Program-made: the position numbers and the translations under genes
Notes under the pieces: generated by a model
Told to the model about the DNA's origin: nothing
Seen by the model: only the letters and a program-made list of their open reading frames with translations
Database searches by the model: none
Shown: piece after piece, positions 16,923-25,102 of the stretch
How the letters are laid out: every line of letters starts with the position of its first letter
How positions within the stretch are numbered: position 1 is the stretch's first letter
Source: Elusimicrobiota bacterium
GTDB taxonomy: Bacteria; Elusimicrobiota; Endomicrobiia; Endomicrobiales; Endomicrobiaceae
Assembly (NCBI GenBank): GCA_017528425.1
Contig: JAFXOV010000013.1
Location: forward strand, 1-45,215
Length of the DNA stretch: 45,215 nucleotides
Reading direction: 5' to 3'

Positions 16923-19412
16923 TTATGAATAAATGTATAAAAAGTCTCTTAAGAAATTTATCATCTGTTTACCTGTATAGAAAGCAACATATTTTTTCTT
17001 CCATACCGGATTAAACTTGGATTTAAACTCTTTTAAAGCATTCATGTCGTACTTAAAATGTTCCGCAAAAACAAATATTTTTGCTTTACTGTTAAAATCA
17101 TCATCTATAATTACTTCGTCGCTCGGTGTTAACCCTAAATTGAACCACTTATATTCATTTTCTTTCGCCCAACTTATGCAGTTAAACAAAATGTATTGTA
17201 TTATCTTTTCGTCACAATCGGTTGTATATCTTACATTGGAAACAAAGGCTTCGTATTTGGTATTGGAAAGTAAAAGATACGCATAACCGGAAATAAAATT
17301 ATCTTTCTTTATAATCACATATTTGTTTGCCGCATTTACGGAAACATCAAACATTTTGTTCTTTACGTTACCGAAATCTTTTTCCCACTGATAATCAATA
17401 AATCCTATATATTTTTGATTTTCCAAAAACTTTTCTTTATCAACTATTTCAAAGCTGTAACCGTTTTTGCTAAGGTTATCACAATAGTTGTTTATATCCT
17501 CAAGTTCTTTTGAATCTTTTGAAAAATATTTTAATGAAACGTTTGCATCAACACCGAATGATGCAATATCAAAACCGATATCATCGTAAATTTTTAAATT
17601 CTTATAACCTAAATAAACAAATGTAGGAATTATACTTTTTGAGTCGGTCATTTCTTTAAAATCCCAAATAAGTTCTTTGGCTGATTTACTGTCGCCTACA
17701 GGATCTCCAAACACTATTGCATTGTTGTTTATTTGAGAATACATCATAAAAGAATCCGTATTCATATCAAACAAATTCTTGTTCTCAAAAGCGTAATTAC
17801 TGTAAACAAACTTTGATGAATTCGATATTTTTCTGATATTTTTTAAATCTATGTGAGATTGCTTATATCTGTATCTTTTCCATGTTTCGGCTATTATTAT
17901 AATACCGATAGTAATTATCATACCTATACAAACCCTTAAAGATCTTCCCGCATCGCTTGCACTGAACAAAATATTTATAAACTTGTTCCATGAATGGAGA
18001 TCCGGTCTGTATACAAAAAAGCAAAGCCATGTTGATGCGATAAACACTGCCGATATTAGAGAAGCCCATAACATGTTCATTTTAACGGCTATCAAACTTA
18101 AATTTCTGTAGAAATATTTTTTTGCCGGAATTATAAGTGAAAGAAGGACAAGCAAAAACACCATTTTTTCATATCCGTATCCGTTAATTAATGCCAACGG
18201 GAATAATAAAGATAACAAAACTATTGCCATGGTGTATGCTCTTTTTATTCTTAAAACAAGACCTCTGGAAATAAATAAAAGCATTATACCTATAACACTT
18301 ATTGCAAAATGTAACGAGTCAAGAATAACAGGTGAAATATAGTTATCTAACGTATGAATTATAGATGATGATACATCGGTTACTCCGGAAAACAATATAA
18401 ATGTTCCGCCTATAAAAATACTTACGGACAGTGCCTGAGGTATAAGTGATGCCATTCTTCCGCCGTAAAATCTCGCAAGTACTTTGAATCTTTTTTTAGC
18501 TCTGAAAAATTCGTGGCTTGCAAGAAGCAATAAAGCAACTCCCAACGGAAAGAAATAAAAAATTGCTCTGTATGCAAGTAATGCTCCCATAACGTAAGAA
18601 CTTTGTGTTGCTTCCGGCAACATCATAACAATTGCCGTTTCAAATACTCCCATACCGCCCGGAACCTGACTTAATATACCGAGCATTTGAGCAACCAAAA
18701 ATATTTGTAACAATGTTATATATGAAATTTCCCCCTGCGGTAAAAGAACAAAAAGTGTGCACGATGCTATTACCCAATCGGCAGTGGCAAGAAACATTTG
18801 CCATAAAGTAATCTTTATATTAGGAAAAGTTATTGTCCATTTATTGAACAATTTTATAGGTTTGGATTTAAACAAACTTAATAAAGTATAAGAACTAACC
18901 AATGTTAAAAACAATATTCCCAACGGGAATGAAGAATGAAAGAAGAATTTACTGTCGGTAAATTCCACGGGAAAAAAAGTAAAAACTATACCGCCGATAA
19001 TAAGTAATCCGAACCATATTGTCGCCGAAGAAAAGAACAACACTTTTGTAACGTTCAACATTGAAACATTGTATAAGGAATAAAGTCTGTATCTTATAGA
19101 ACCGCCGAACAACATTGAATAGCCGGTATTATTACCTAAAGCATTACTTATAAAACATGTAAAAACAACATTTTTAAATTTTAAAGGAACATTTATGAAC
19201 TTGAAAGCTATAACATCGTATCCGCCCAAAATCAAATAGTAGGATAATGCCAATATTAATGCACAGATTATTTTAACGGAAGGAATTGCTTTTAAGGTAT
19301 CAAGTATCTGTTGATAGCTGTAACTTTTCATTTCGTTACTTAACAACATTATAGCAACAACAAATATGATTATTCCTAACGGAGCAATAAGAATTTTTAG
19401 TATTTTTTTCAT
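16923..19412 (-). CDS. mprF: MprF-like phosphatidylglycerol lysyltransferase/flippase
   Basis: Large membrane protein of 829 aa. The N-terminal two thirds (to about residue 510) contains 12-14 membrane helices with the UPF0104/flippase core (PGGMGVFETAIVMMLP). The soluble C-terminal part is a GNAT-like DUF2156 domain (GDPVGDSKSAKELIWDF; WFNLGLTPSDE) that transfers an amino acid from aminoacyl-tRNA to phosphatidylglycerol. Full-length domain order and size match MprF. The amino acid (Lys, Ala or other) cannot be told. It follows guaD with a 7-base gap. Modification of membrane charge and resistance to cationic peptides is the known family role. Confidence 0.9.
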   Translation of the reverse strand: MKKILKILIAPLGIIIFVVAIMLLSNEMKSYSYQQILDTLKAIPSVKIICALILALSYYLILGGYDVIAFKFINVPLKFKNVVFTCFISNALGNNTGYSMLFGGSIRYRLYSLYNVSMLNVTKVLFFSSATIWFGLLIIGGIVFTFFPVEFTDSKFFFHSSFPLGILFLTLVSSYTLLSLFKSKPIKLFNKWTITFPNIKITLWQMFLATADWVIASCTLFVLLPQGEISYITLLQIFLVAQMLGILSQVPGGMGVFETAIVMMLPEATQSSYVMGALLAYRAIFYFFPLGVALLLLASHEFFRAKKRFKVLARFYGGRMASLIPQALSVSIFIGGTFILFSGVTDVSSSIIHTLDNYISPVILDSLHFAISVIGIMLLFISRGLVLRIKRAYTMAIVLLSLLFPLALINGYGYEKMVFLLVLLSLIIPAKKYFYRNLSLIAVKMNMLWASLISAVFIASTWLCFFVYRPDLHSWNKFINILFSASDAGRSLRVCIGMIITIGIIIIAETWKRYRYKQSHIDLKNIRKISNSSKFVYSNYAFENKNLFDMNTDSFMMYSQINNNAIVFGDPVGDSKSAKELIWDFKEMTDSKSIIPTFVYLGYKNLKIYDDIGFDIASFGVDANVSLKYFSKDSKELEDINNYCDNLSKNGYSFEIVDKEKFLENQKYIGFIDYQWEKDFGNVKNKMFDVSVNAANKYVIIKKDNFISGYAYLLLSNTKYEAFVSNVRYTTDCDEKIIQYILFNCISWAKENEYKWFNLGLTPSDEVIIDDDFNSKAKIFVFAEHFKYDMNALKEFKSKFNPVWKKKYVAFYTGKQMINFLRDFLYIYS

Positions 19413-19419
19413 TTCAGCA

Positions 19420-19890
19420 CTAATATTTTATTTTATCTTTTTTATTTTTCCATTCTACAAAAGGCAAATCAGAATCTTTTGTTTTTACTTCTATAAACTT
19501 TACCGTCTTTATTTTATTTTTAAGTTCATCATATATTTTACCGTCTTTAAATCCGTACTTTGTCGCAATTTCTTTCGTTGCGGAATAATAAACTTTCTTT
19601 ATATTTGCCCAATATATAGCGGAAAAACACATAGGACACGGATAACAGGATGAATAAATTTCGCAACCTGACAAATCAAAAGTTTTTAACTTTTTAGAAG
19701 CTTTTCTTATAGCATCTATTTCGGCATGCATAGTAGGATCTTTTTTTGATGTTACCTGATTATAACCGTAACTTATAACTTTATTATCTTTTACAACTAT
19801 TGCGGCAAAAGGTCCGCCTTTACCTGCCAAAACATTTTTTTGCGCAAGCTCAATAACCTTATTGATAAATTGTTCTTTATCATTTTTCAT
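19420..19890 (-). CDS. guaD: Guanine deaminase (CDA fold)
   Basis: Small zinc deaminase of 156 aa. The Zn ligands are H55 in MHAEID and C85/C88 in PCPMC, with E57 as proton shuttle. The segment AIYWANIKKVYYSATKE and the C-terminal DLPFVEWKNKKDK match Bacillus-type GuaD better than tRNA adenosine deaminase TadA. It would convert guanine to xanthine. A TadA-like role cannot be fully excluded. Initiation seems leaderless. Confidence 0.8.
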   Translation of the reverse strand: MKNDKEQFINKVIELAQKNVLAGKGGPFAAIVVKDNKVISYGYNQVTSKKDPTMHAEIDAIRKASKKLKTFDLSGCEIYSSCYPCPMCFSAIYWANIKKVYYSATKEIATKYGFKDGKIYDELKNKIKTVKFIEVKTKDSDLPFVEWKNKKDKIKY

Positions 19891-19898
19891 ATCTGATT

Positions 19899-19907
19899 AT
19901 TATACCA
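19899..19907 (-). promoter_or_regulatory. Extended -10 promoter close to guaD start
   Basis: Minus-strand TGGTATAAT with TATAAT at 19899-19904, only 8 bases before ATG and with no ribosome site between. It matches the xerC/D arrangement. Confidence 0.5.
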
Positions 19908-19960
19908 TTTTTACTATTTAAGTTTAAACAACAAATTGAGGCTTGGAAACGACAGAACGG

Positions 19961-19988
19961 CAATTTATAATTTACAATTTATAATTTC
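19961..19988. repeat. AT palindromic repeat, third copy
   Basis: AATTTATAATTTACAATTTA-type sequence, identical in core to those at 720-751 and 10266-10298. All three are intergenic. The rest of the 19891-20041 gap shows no gene. Confidence 0.6.
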
Positions 19989-20041
19989 GGAAGAATTAAT
20001 TTTTTATTATTTAAGATTGTTATTAGAATTTAAGGACATTA

Positions 20042-20158
20042 GAAAAAACAGACATATTTGTAAGTGAAACAAAAAATTTCCGAGCCGTAGTGTACACAAG
20101 TGAAACGGTACATGAGGCTCGGAAATTTGAAGTTGCAACTAAAATTTTTCTGTTTTTT
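20042..20158 (+). repeat. Short hairpin element after OMP gene, copy 2
   Basis: The 11-bp stem AAATTTCCGAG/CTCGGAAATTT (20074-20084 with 20118-20128) and the tip are nearly identical to 4021-4116. The left arm carries about 20 extra bases (TATTTGTAAGTGAAAC region), so the outer stem AAAAAACAGA/TCTGTTTTTT is longer. It begins 18 bases after the stop of the barrel gene at 20176-20748, the same position relative to its gene as copy 1. Confidence 0.75.
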
Positions 20159-20175
20159 ATATTAAAGTTAGCTTA

Positions 20176-20748
20176 TTAAAAAGAAAATTTGTAACCTACT
20201 TTCAATTGTAATGTTGAATATTTTAAATCAAGTGCAACAGTAGGATTTACTTTTATAGATGCATTGCTGTTTGAATAAAGAATTTCAAAAACAAAATTTT
20301 CTTTTATTGTTGTTCCCGCACCGATTGCCCAATACAATCCGTTTGAATCTTCATGGGTATCAGGATCTGTTCTCATAATACCATAACCAACTTGAATCAA
20401 AGGATAAATATTGTTAAACAAATCATCACCTAAATCAAACATATATTTTGCCTGTGCATAAAGATTTGTCCAACCAGCTTTTACAGGTGTATCTTTTACT
20501 TTGGAATTAAAAACATACTCTACACCTGCACCGATTGCTAACTGTGGCATTACATAATAAAAAAAATCTACCCCTGTTGTAAATGCGGAATCAACATCGT
20601 TAGAATCATCATAATAATCATCAATTTCTACTTTAGACATAAGATTAAAACCTGCTTTAATGTCCAACTCCATAGCACCTTGGTCTGCTGCAAATGCAGG
20701 TGCTACAAGTGCTACCGCCAACAACATTGCTAAAACTACTTTTTTCAT
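20176..20748 (-). CDS. Outer-membrane beta-barrel protein, paralogue 3
   Basis: Exported 190-aa barrel protein. The signal peptide MKKVVLAMLLAVALVAPAFA is followed by ADQGAMELDIKAGFN. It shares DQG.ME, GVEYVFNSKVKD, the IYPLIQVGYGI segment and NGLYWAIGAGTTIKENF with the 4141-4770 protein, so the two are close paralogues. It ends YKFSF with the expected terminal phenylalanine. A GGGGAAAG ribosome site precedes ATG. Function unknown; OmpW/OmpX-like size. Confidence 0.75.
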   Translation of the reverse strand: MKKVVLAMLLAVALVAPAFAADQGAMELDIKAGFNLMSKVEIDDYYDDSNDVDSAFTTGVDFFYYVMPQLAIGAGVEYVFNSKVKDTPVKAGWTNLYAQAKYMFDLGDDLFNNIYPLIQVGYGIMRTDPDTHEDSNGLYWAIGAGTTIKENFVFEILYSNSNASIKVNPTVALDLKYSTLQLKVGYKFSF

Positions 20749-20801
20749 TTTACTTTCCCCTTTTTATAAAAATTTACTTCATAATTTTTATTCAATACAA
20801 G

Positions 20802-20822
20802 ATCCCGCATCAAGTGCGGGAT
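20802..20822. repeat. REP-like palindrome (ATCCCGCA type)
   Basis: ATCCCGCA/TGCGGGAT stem with loop TCAAG, followed by GACAGAC. The same palindrome, with one compensated change (ATTCCGCA/TGCGGAAT), occurs at 37271-37291. Confidence 0.65.
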
Positions 20823-20834
20823 GACAGACTTCTT

Positions 20835-20876
20835 GTCATTGGTTACTTTCTAAGACTTCCAATATTTTAAATTTTA
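20835..20876 (+). repeat. Truncated half of a long hairpin repeat
   Basis: GTCATTGGTTACTTTCTAAG and the following bases match the left end of the element at 20938 but no right arm follows. It looks like a decayed or half copy. Confidence 0.5.
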
Positions 20877-20937
20877 ACCATTTCTATTTTAAGTTTACCT
20901 ATGAATGTAGCAATCAAAAGAAAAATTCATACCTATT

Positions 20938-21077
20938 GTCGTTGGTTACTTTCTAAGGCTTTTGAGATTTTAAATAAGAATGAAGCATTTACCGACTGAA
21001 GTGTACAAAAGTGAAAACGGTACATGAAGGAGGTAAATGCAATATTATTATTTAAAAGATGAAGCCGCTTCGCGCTC
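20938..21077 (+). repeat. Long hairpin repeat element, copy 3
   Basis: Outer arms GGCTTTTGAG.../...GATGAAGCC (20957-21066). Inner arm GCATTTACC/GGTAAATGC (20985-20993 with 21032-21040), with the change from GCATTTGCC matched on the other side. The tip TGTAC-AAAAGTGAAAACG-GTACA has the short loop seen in the 4021 and 20042 elements. The end CGCTTCGCGCTC abuts the stop of the glycosidase at 21089. Confidence 0.75.
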
Positions 21078-21088
21078 AAAAGGAAAAA

Positions 21089-22339
21089 CTAATATGTTGC
21101 CGGATCCCAATCCCAAAGTTCTTCCTGGTATGTATAATAAACTCTTTTTAAAACTCGTTGGAACGGACTGTGTTTTCCTTTACCTTGAGAACAAATTCCG
21201 AGCCATTCATCGTTGAATTCGCCGTCTATTGTTGAACCGGGCCAAGCCCCTAAATGTGTATCGTGAACTTTGGATGAACCTACAAGCCACCATCTGTCCA
21301 TCCAAGAATAAGCTACACCGCCTATGGAATTTCCTGCACCGTCACCCCAAAAGCTGTTATTTTCTATGTTTTTCCATGCACCATAATGATATCTTGCCTG
21401 ATAAGCTTCACAAGTGGATTTCTTTTTTTCGTTCCAGGAATCACAACCGTATTCCGTAATAAGAACAGGTCTGTCAAATTCTTTTTTTACTCTGTTCCAC
21501 AATGTACTAAATCCATACGGTCCGCCGTACTGGTTAAATCCCAACACATCTATACTGGGTGAATGTTTAGCGTAATATTTAATGAATCTTGTTGTTGCAT
21601 TACATACACCTACAGGATGCTTATTGTCATCAAGTTTTTTTATCATCTTGCAAGCTTCTTCAACAAACTTTGCATAAACTTCCGGATATTTCCAAGCATT
21701 GGTATTTGTTGCCGTAGAATTTGCGGAGTTTCCGGAGACATCGTTTTCGTTTCCCAACATCCACATTAACACATAAGGTTCATTCTTATGTTCTTCAACC
21801 ATTTCTCTAACACTTTCAAGCATAGCCTGTCTTTGTTTTTCGTTCAAATAGCTTGTTCCGGAAGACCACGCTGCGCTGCTGCCTTTTGTATATGCACCGA
21901 AAAAGTTTCCCATTATAACCATTATGCCGTAATTATAATACAAATCTCTTAACAACTCTTTATTTATATTATCACTGTGATAAACTCTTATAGTGTTACA
22001 ACCCATAGCTTTAAGTAATGCAAAATCACCGATATTGTCTTCATAATTATCCCTGTAATTATCTCTGTTCAAATCAAGCCAAGATTCATAAGGCCCGTCT
22101 ATTAATCCGTTATTATTAATATCCTGCCACATCCAATCATTTACATTGCTCATACCGAATCCGACTCTGTCGCAACAATAAGCTATACCTTTTACAAAAT
22201 ACGGTTTATGGTCAACTAAAAGTTTCCATACCCCTTCCCTGTTTTTAACGACTTTTACGGCAGAAAAAGCATTAACCGTAAAAGACAGGCATGTAATTAA
22301 AGCTATTAATGTGGTAAATATTTTTTTATTAAATATCAT
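21089..22339 (-). CDS. Secreted clan GH-A glycoside hydrolase
   Basis: Exported TIM-barrel glycosidase of 416 aa. The signal peptide ends near FSA (residue 27). The barrel holds the acid/base glutamate E198 (MLGNEND) and the nucleophile E296 (ITEYGCD), the GH2/GH5-type pair. NTIRVYHSDN is a clan GH-A beta-strand. Between them is an EF-hand-like calcium loop, DINNNGLIDG (73-82), then LDLNRDNYRDNYED. It is paralogous to the next gene upstream, with a 5-base gap, so the two form an operon. Family could be GH2, GH5 or GH72-like; the substrate is probably a beta-glucan, which is inference. Confidence 0.8.
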   Translation of the reverse strand: MIFNKKIFTTLIALITCLSFTVNAFSAVKVVKNREGVWKLLVDHKPYFVKGIAYCCDRVGFGMSNVNDWMWQDINNNGLIDGPYESWLDLNRDNYRDNYEDNIGDFALLKAMGCNTIRVYHSDNINKELLRDLYYNYGIMVIMGNFFGAYTKGSSAAWSSGTSYLNEKQRQAMLESVREMVEEHKNEPYVLMWMLGNENDVSGNSANSTATNTNAWKYPEVYAKFVEEACKMIKKLDDNKHPVGVCNATTRFIKYYAKHSPSIDVLGFNQYGGPYGFSTLWNRVKKEFDRPVLITEYGCDSWNEKKKSTCEAYQARYHYGAWKNIENNSFWGDGAGNSIGGVAYSWMDRWWLVGSSKVHDTHLGAWPGSTIDGEFNDEWLGICSQGKGKHSPFQRVLKRVYYTYQEELWDWDPATY

Positions 22340-22344
22340 ATTCT

Positions 22345-24312
22345 CTACATTTTATATTTTTTCCACAGATTTTGTATGGAATAATATGCCTTTCTTAACT
22401 GTCTTTTGAAAGGACAATCTTTACCGTCTCCTATAGATACCAACCCGAACCACTCTTCGTATCCGCCGCCGTCAATAAAAGGGCCTTCCCATTGTGCAGT
22501 TTCATCGTGTGCATTAAAATCGTATTCCGGCGGAGGTCCTGCTTTCCACCATTCATCTGTCCATTCGAATATTATTCCGCCCAAAGCGTTTCCTACACCG
22601 TAACCCGCAACATTTTCCTGAATATTCTTTATACTTCCTTCATGATAAATCGCCTGTTGTTCTTCCGCTTCCTTTTGGTTATGTATTTTACTGAAAGCAG
22701 GACAACCGTATTCGGTAACAACTACCGGTCTTTCATAAAGTTTCATTACATCTTTCCACAATGTTGCAAAACCTTCTTTACCTCTGTATGCATTTGCACC
22801 GTAAATATCAAGTTCGGGAGCATATTTTGCGCATTGGTCCATGAACAAAGTATCACCGTTACATATTGCTACAGGTCTTTGTTGCGGATCCAACTCTTTT
22901 ATTCTCTTTGCACATCTGTTTATGAACTTATAATATGCGGGAACATCTTTTCTTACATTACAACCGGTTCCGGCTGCAACACCTACAACACCTACCGTTC
23001 CGTAATTATTTTCGTTTCCTAAAACCCACATTAAAACATAAGGTTCATCTTTATATTCGTTAACCATTCTTTCGACACTTGCCAACATTCTTTGACATTG
23101 TTCTTCATTTGTATAATCGGTACCTTCAAACCATTCGGCACCGGAATCCGTACAATACATACCTAAGAAGTTACCTATCATGTACATGAACCCGTAATTT
23201 TTGTATCCGTCCATAAGCAACTCTTTATTGAAATCGGGATAATGGTATAATCTTAATGTGTTTATACCCATATCTTTCATAAGTTTAAAGTCACCTACTA
23301 CTTGTTCATTTGTATCTTTTCTTTCGTTTCTGTTTTCATCTACCCATGATTCATAAGGTCCGTCTATAATTGCGTTATCGTTATAATCGGCAAACATCCA
23401 ATCCCTTGAAGCATTCAACGTTCCGTTATCGGGAGATGTTCCCACCGGGTTGGGAGAATAACAAATTCCCCTTACTATGAAAGGTTTATTATCAACAAAC
23501 AACTGATAATGTTTGTTGTTGTATTCTACAAGTTTAACTTTACCTTTACCTACGGTTTTCTTAATACCTGCTTTCTTCAAATCAACAGGTTTTTCAATCC
23601 AATCTTTACTTGTAGCTCTTATAAGTTTACCGGGATTTGAAACAAAATCATCGTTTGATTTTTCATCATCAAATCTGTTTATAACATCAACATAAGCATC
23701 TACCAATTTCAAACCTATTTCAGGATGTTCTCTTGTAAGATATTTGATTTTTTCGATTGCTACGGGTGCAACATACCAAGGGGTCTTCCAAAATGTGTAA
23801 CCGATCGCTTTAGGAAAGAATACTACGATAGAATAATAAGCTTTTATTGCTCTTTCGTAATTACCTGCATTTTCAAGTGCAAGTGCAACATAATATTGTC
23901 TTACACCGGGATCTTCCTGAGCTGTTGCCCATTTATAATAATTTAATTCCGTATTTCTTGTATTAACATAAGTCCATTTATCACCTTCGAGTTTCTTTTC
24001 TCTCATTAACTCTTTGTATCTCGGACTTTTGTAAACATCTGCAACATTAGGATAGATACCTTCGCCGGAAGCTTCTTTTAAAGCTTTGAAATCGGACGGA
24101 ACATATTTATATTTGTTTGTACCTACATTTTGAAATTCGCCGTACTTTTCATAATCAACTACATCTTCGGTTCCGGGGGTATGTATTTTAAAGCATTCTA
24201 CTGTTTTCTTTTCAGGAAGTTTTTCTACTTTTTTACCTGAAGCAACGACAAAAGAACCAAAAAAAACTATCATTGACATTATTAAAACTGATAAATATAG
24301 CTTCTTTTTCAT
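22345..24312 (-). CDS. Secreted clan GH-A glycoside hydrolase with TPR-like N-domain
   Basis: Exported 655-aa enzyme. After a signal peptide (residues 1-25, ending VVASG) comes an alpha-helical region (about 75-215) with a TPR-like stretch (ALENAGNYERAIKAYYSIVVF). A GH-A barrel follows, aligned with the neighbour's: RGICYSPNPVG, calcium-like DYNDNAIIDG, NTLRLYHYPD, acid/base E434 (LGNENN) and nucleophile E534 (VTEYGC). The pair arose by duplication with domain gain. A GAGAGG ribosome site precedes the start. The TPR-like region may mediate surface assembly. Confidence 0.8.
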   Translation of the reverse strand: MKKKLYLSVLIMSMIVFFGSFVVASGKKVEKLPEKKTVECFKIHTPGTEDVVDYEKYGEFQNVGTNKYKYVPSDFKALKEASGEGIYPNVADVYKSPRYKELMREKKLEGDKWTYVNTRNTELNYYKWATAQEDPGVRQYYVALALENAGNYERAIKAYYSIVVFFPKAIGYTFWKTPWYVAPVAIEKIKYLTREHPEIGLKLVDAYVDVINRFDDEKSNDDFVSNPGKLIRATSKDWIEKPVDLKKAGIKKTVGKGKVKLVEYNNKHYQLFVDNKPFIVRGICYSPNPVGTSPDNGTLNASRDWMFADYNDNAIIDGPYESWVDENRNERKDTNEQVVGDFKLMKDMGINTLRLYHYPDFNKELLMDGYKNYGFMYMIGNFLGMYCTDSGAEWFEGTDYTNEEQCQRMLASVERMVNEYKDEPYVLMWVLGNENNYGTVGVVGVAAGTGCNVRKDVPAYYKFINRCAKRIKELDPQQRPVAICNGDTLFMDQCAKYAPELDIYGANAYRGKEGFATLWKDVMKLYERPVVVTEYGCPAFSKIHNQKEAEEQQAIYHEGSIKNIQENVAGYGVGNALGGIIFEWTDEWWKAGPPPEYDFNAHDETAQWEGPFIDGGGYEEWFGLVSIGDGKDCPFKRQLRKAYYSIQNLWKKYKM

Positions 24313-24368
24313 ACAATATAAACCTCTCTGTTTTTTTTGATTTTTAACTTCGGAAGGAATTGAGAAAA

Positions 24369-24442
24369 TGGGCAGTGCAGGGATTGAACCTGCGACCTCC
24401 TCCTTGTAAGGGAGATGCTCTCCCTAGCTGAGCTAACTGCCC
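24369..24442 (-). tRNA. tRNA-Val (anticodon TAC)
   Basis: Minus-strand acceptor GGGCAGT/ACTGCCC, D-arm AGCTCAGCTAGGGAGAGC, anticodon stem TCTCC/GGAGG with loop CTTACAA, T-arm GGTTCAATCC, discriminator A. CCA is not encoded. It lies 57 bases upstream of the GH gene at 22345-24312 on the same strand. Confidence 0.95.
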
Positions 24443-24465
24443 ACACTCTCTAACTGACGGAGTAT

Positions 24466-24494
24466 AATTTATCAAATTTTTTTTAGGATGTCAA
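24466..24494 (-). promoter_or_regulatory. Predicted promoter of tRNA-Val
   Basis: Minus-strand TTGACA (24489-24494), 17 bases, TAAATT (24466-24471). The -35 is a perfect match. Confidence 0.65.
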
Positions 24495-24510
24495 TAAAAA
24501 TAATGCTGTA

Positions 24511-24655
24511 TTTTAGCGAAGCGAGTTTTATTTTTTGTTTATAATTTCGCATTTACCTTCTTTATGTACCGTTTCACTTTTGTACACCGCAGTCGGCAAA
24601 TGCTTTATTCTAAACAAAAACTTGAAAACTCTTTGATTGCCAATTAACAACAAAT
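24511..24655 (-). repeat. Long hairpin repeat element, copy 4
   Basis: Arms GAGTTTTATTTTTTGTTTA... and ...TAAACAAAAACTTGAAAACTC (24523-24631), inner arm GCATTTACC/GGCAAATGC. The single arm difference is an A-C clash on the plus strand but a G-U pair on the minus strand. Tip (minus strand) TGTAC-AAAAGTGAAACG-GTACA. Conserved end TTTTAGCGAAGCGAG. It fills most of the 24495-24676 gap. Confidence 0.75.
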
Positions 24656-24676
24656 TTATCGGAAATGATAGATGAG

Positions 24677-25096
24677 TTACATTGATGGTTGGGGTGTGGC
24701 GACAAGGATATTTTTTGCGGTTTGTTCCGCAAGTTCGTTGTTACCGATTTCCAAATAAATTGTTTCGGCCTCTTTAAACAATTTTAATGCTTCGTTTAGT
24801 TCTTCGCTGTTGTTTGTTGTAAGATAATTCTTGTACAAACTTAAAGCCAAATTGTTTTTTGTTTTGGCAATTAATGTTTTGTTATCCGAGTCGATTTTGG
24901 GAAGAGTCTTTTTGTATATTAAAACAGATTCGGAAAATCTTCCGCCAGAGTAAGCTTTTTCCGCTTTTGAAATGTTCCAAGAAACGGACACTCTGTTGAA
25001 AGATTTTCCGACATATTTAATTACATCAAATAAAATTCCTGATATAACTAACCCCGTAATAAAACCTACTATTACGGTTACTGCAATATTCTTCAC
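24677..25096 (-). CDS. Membrane-anchored TPR-like protein
   Basis: A 139-aa protein with one N-terminal membrane helix (IAVTVIVGFITGLVISGILF, residues 4-23) and a helical C-terminal region resembling two TPR units (KAEKAYSGGRFSESVLIYKK; NEALKLFKEAETIYLEIGN). It probably faces the periplasm as a scaffold. No enzyme motif is seen. It starts 6 bases after the stop of the repeat protein at 25103. Confidence 0.65.
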   Translation of the reverse strand: MKNIAVTVIVGFITGLVISGILFDVIKYVGKSFNRVSVSWNISKAEKAYSGGRFSESVLIYKKTLPKIDSDNKTLIAKTKNNLALSLYKNYLTTNNSEELNEALKLFKEAETIYLEIGNNELAEQTAKNILVATPQPSM

Positions 25097-25102
25097 TTAT
25101 TA

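Noticed and set aside
19420-19890. tRNA adenosine deaminase TadA
   Set aside because: The C-terminal region and the AIYWA...YYSATKE segment fit guanine deaminase better; kept as a minor alternative only.
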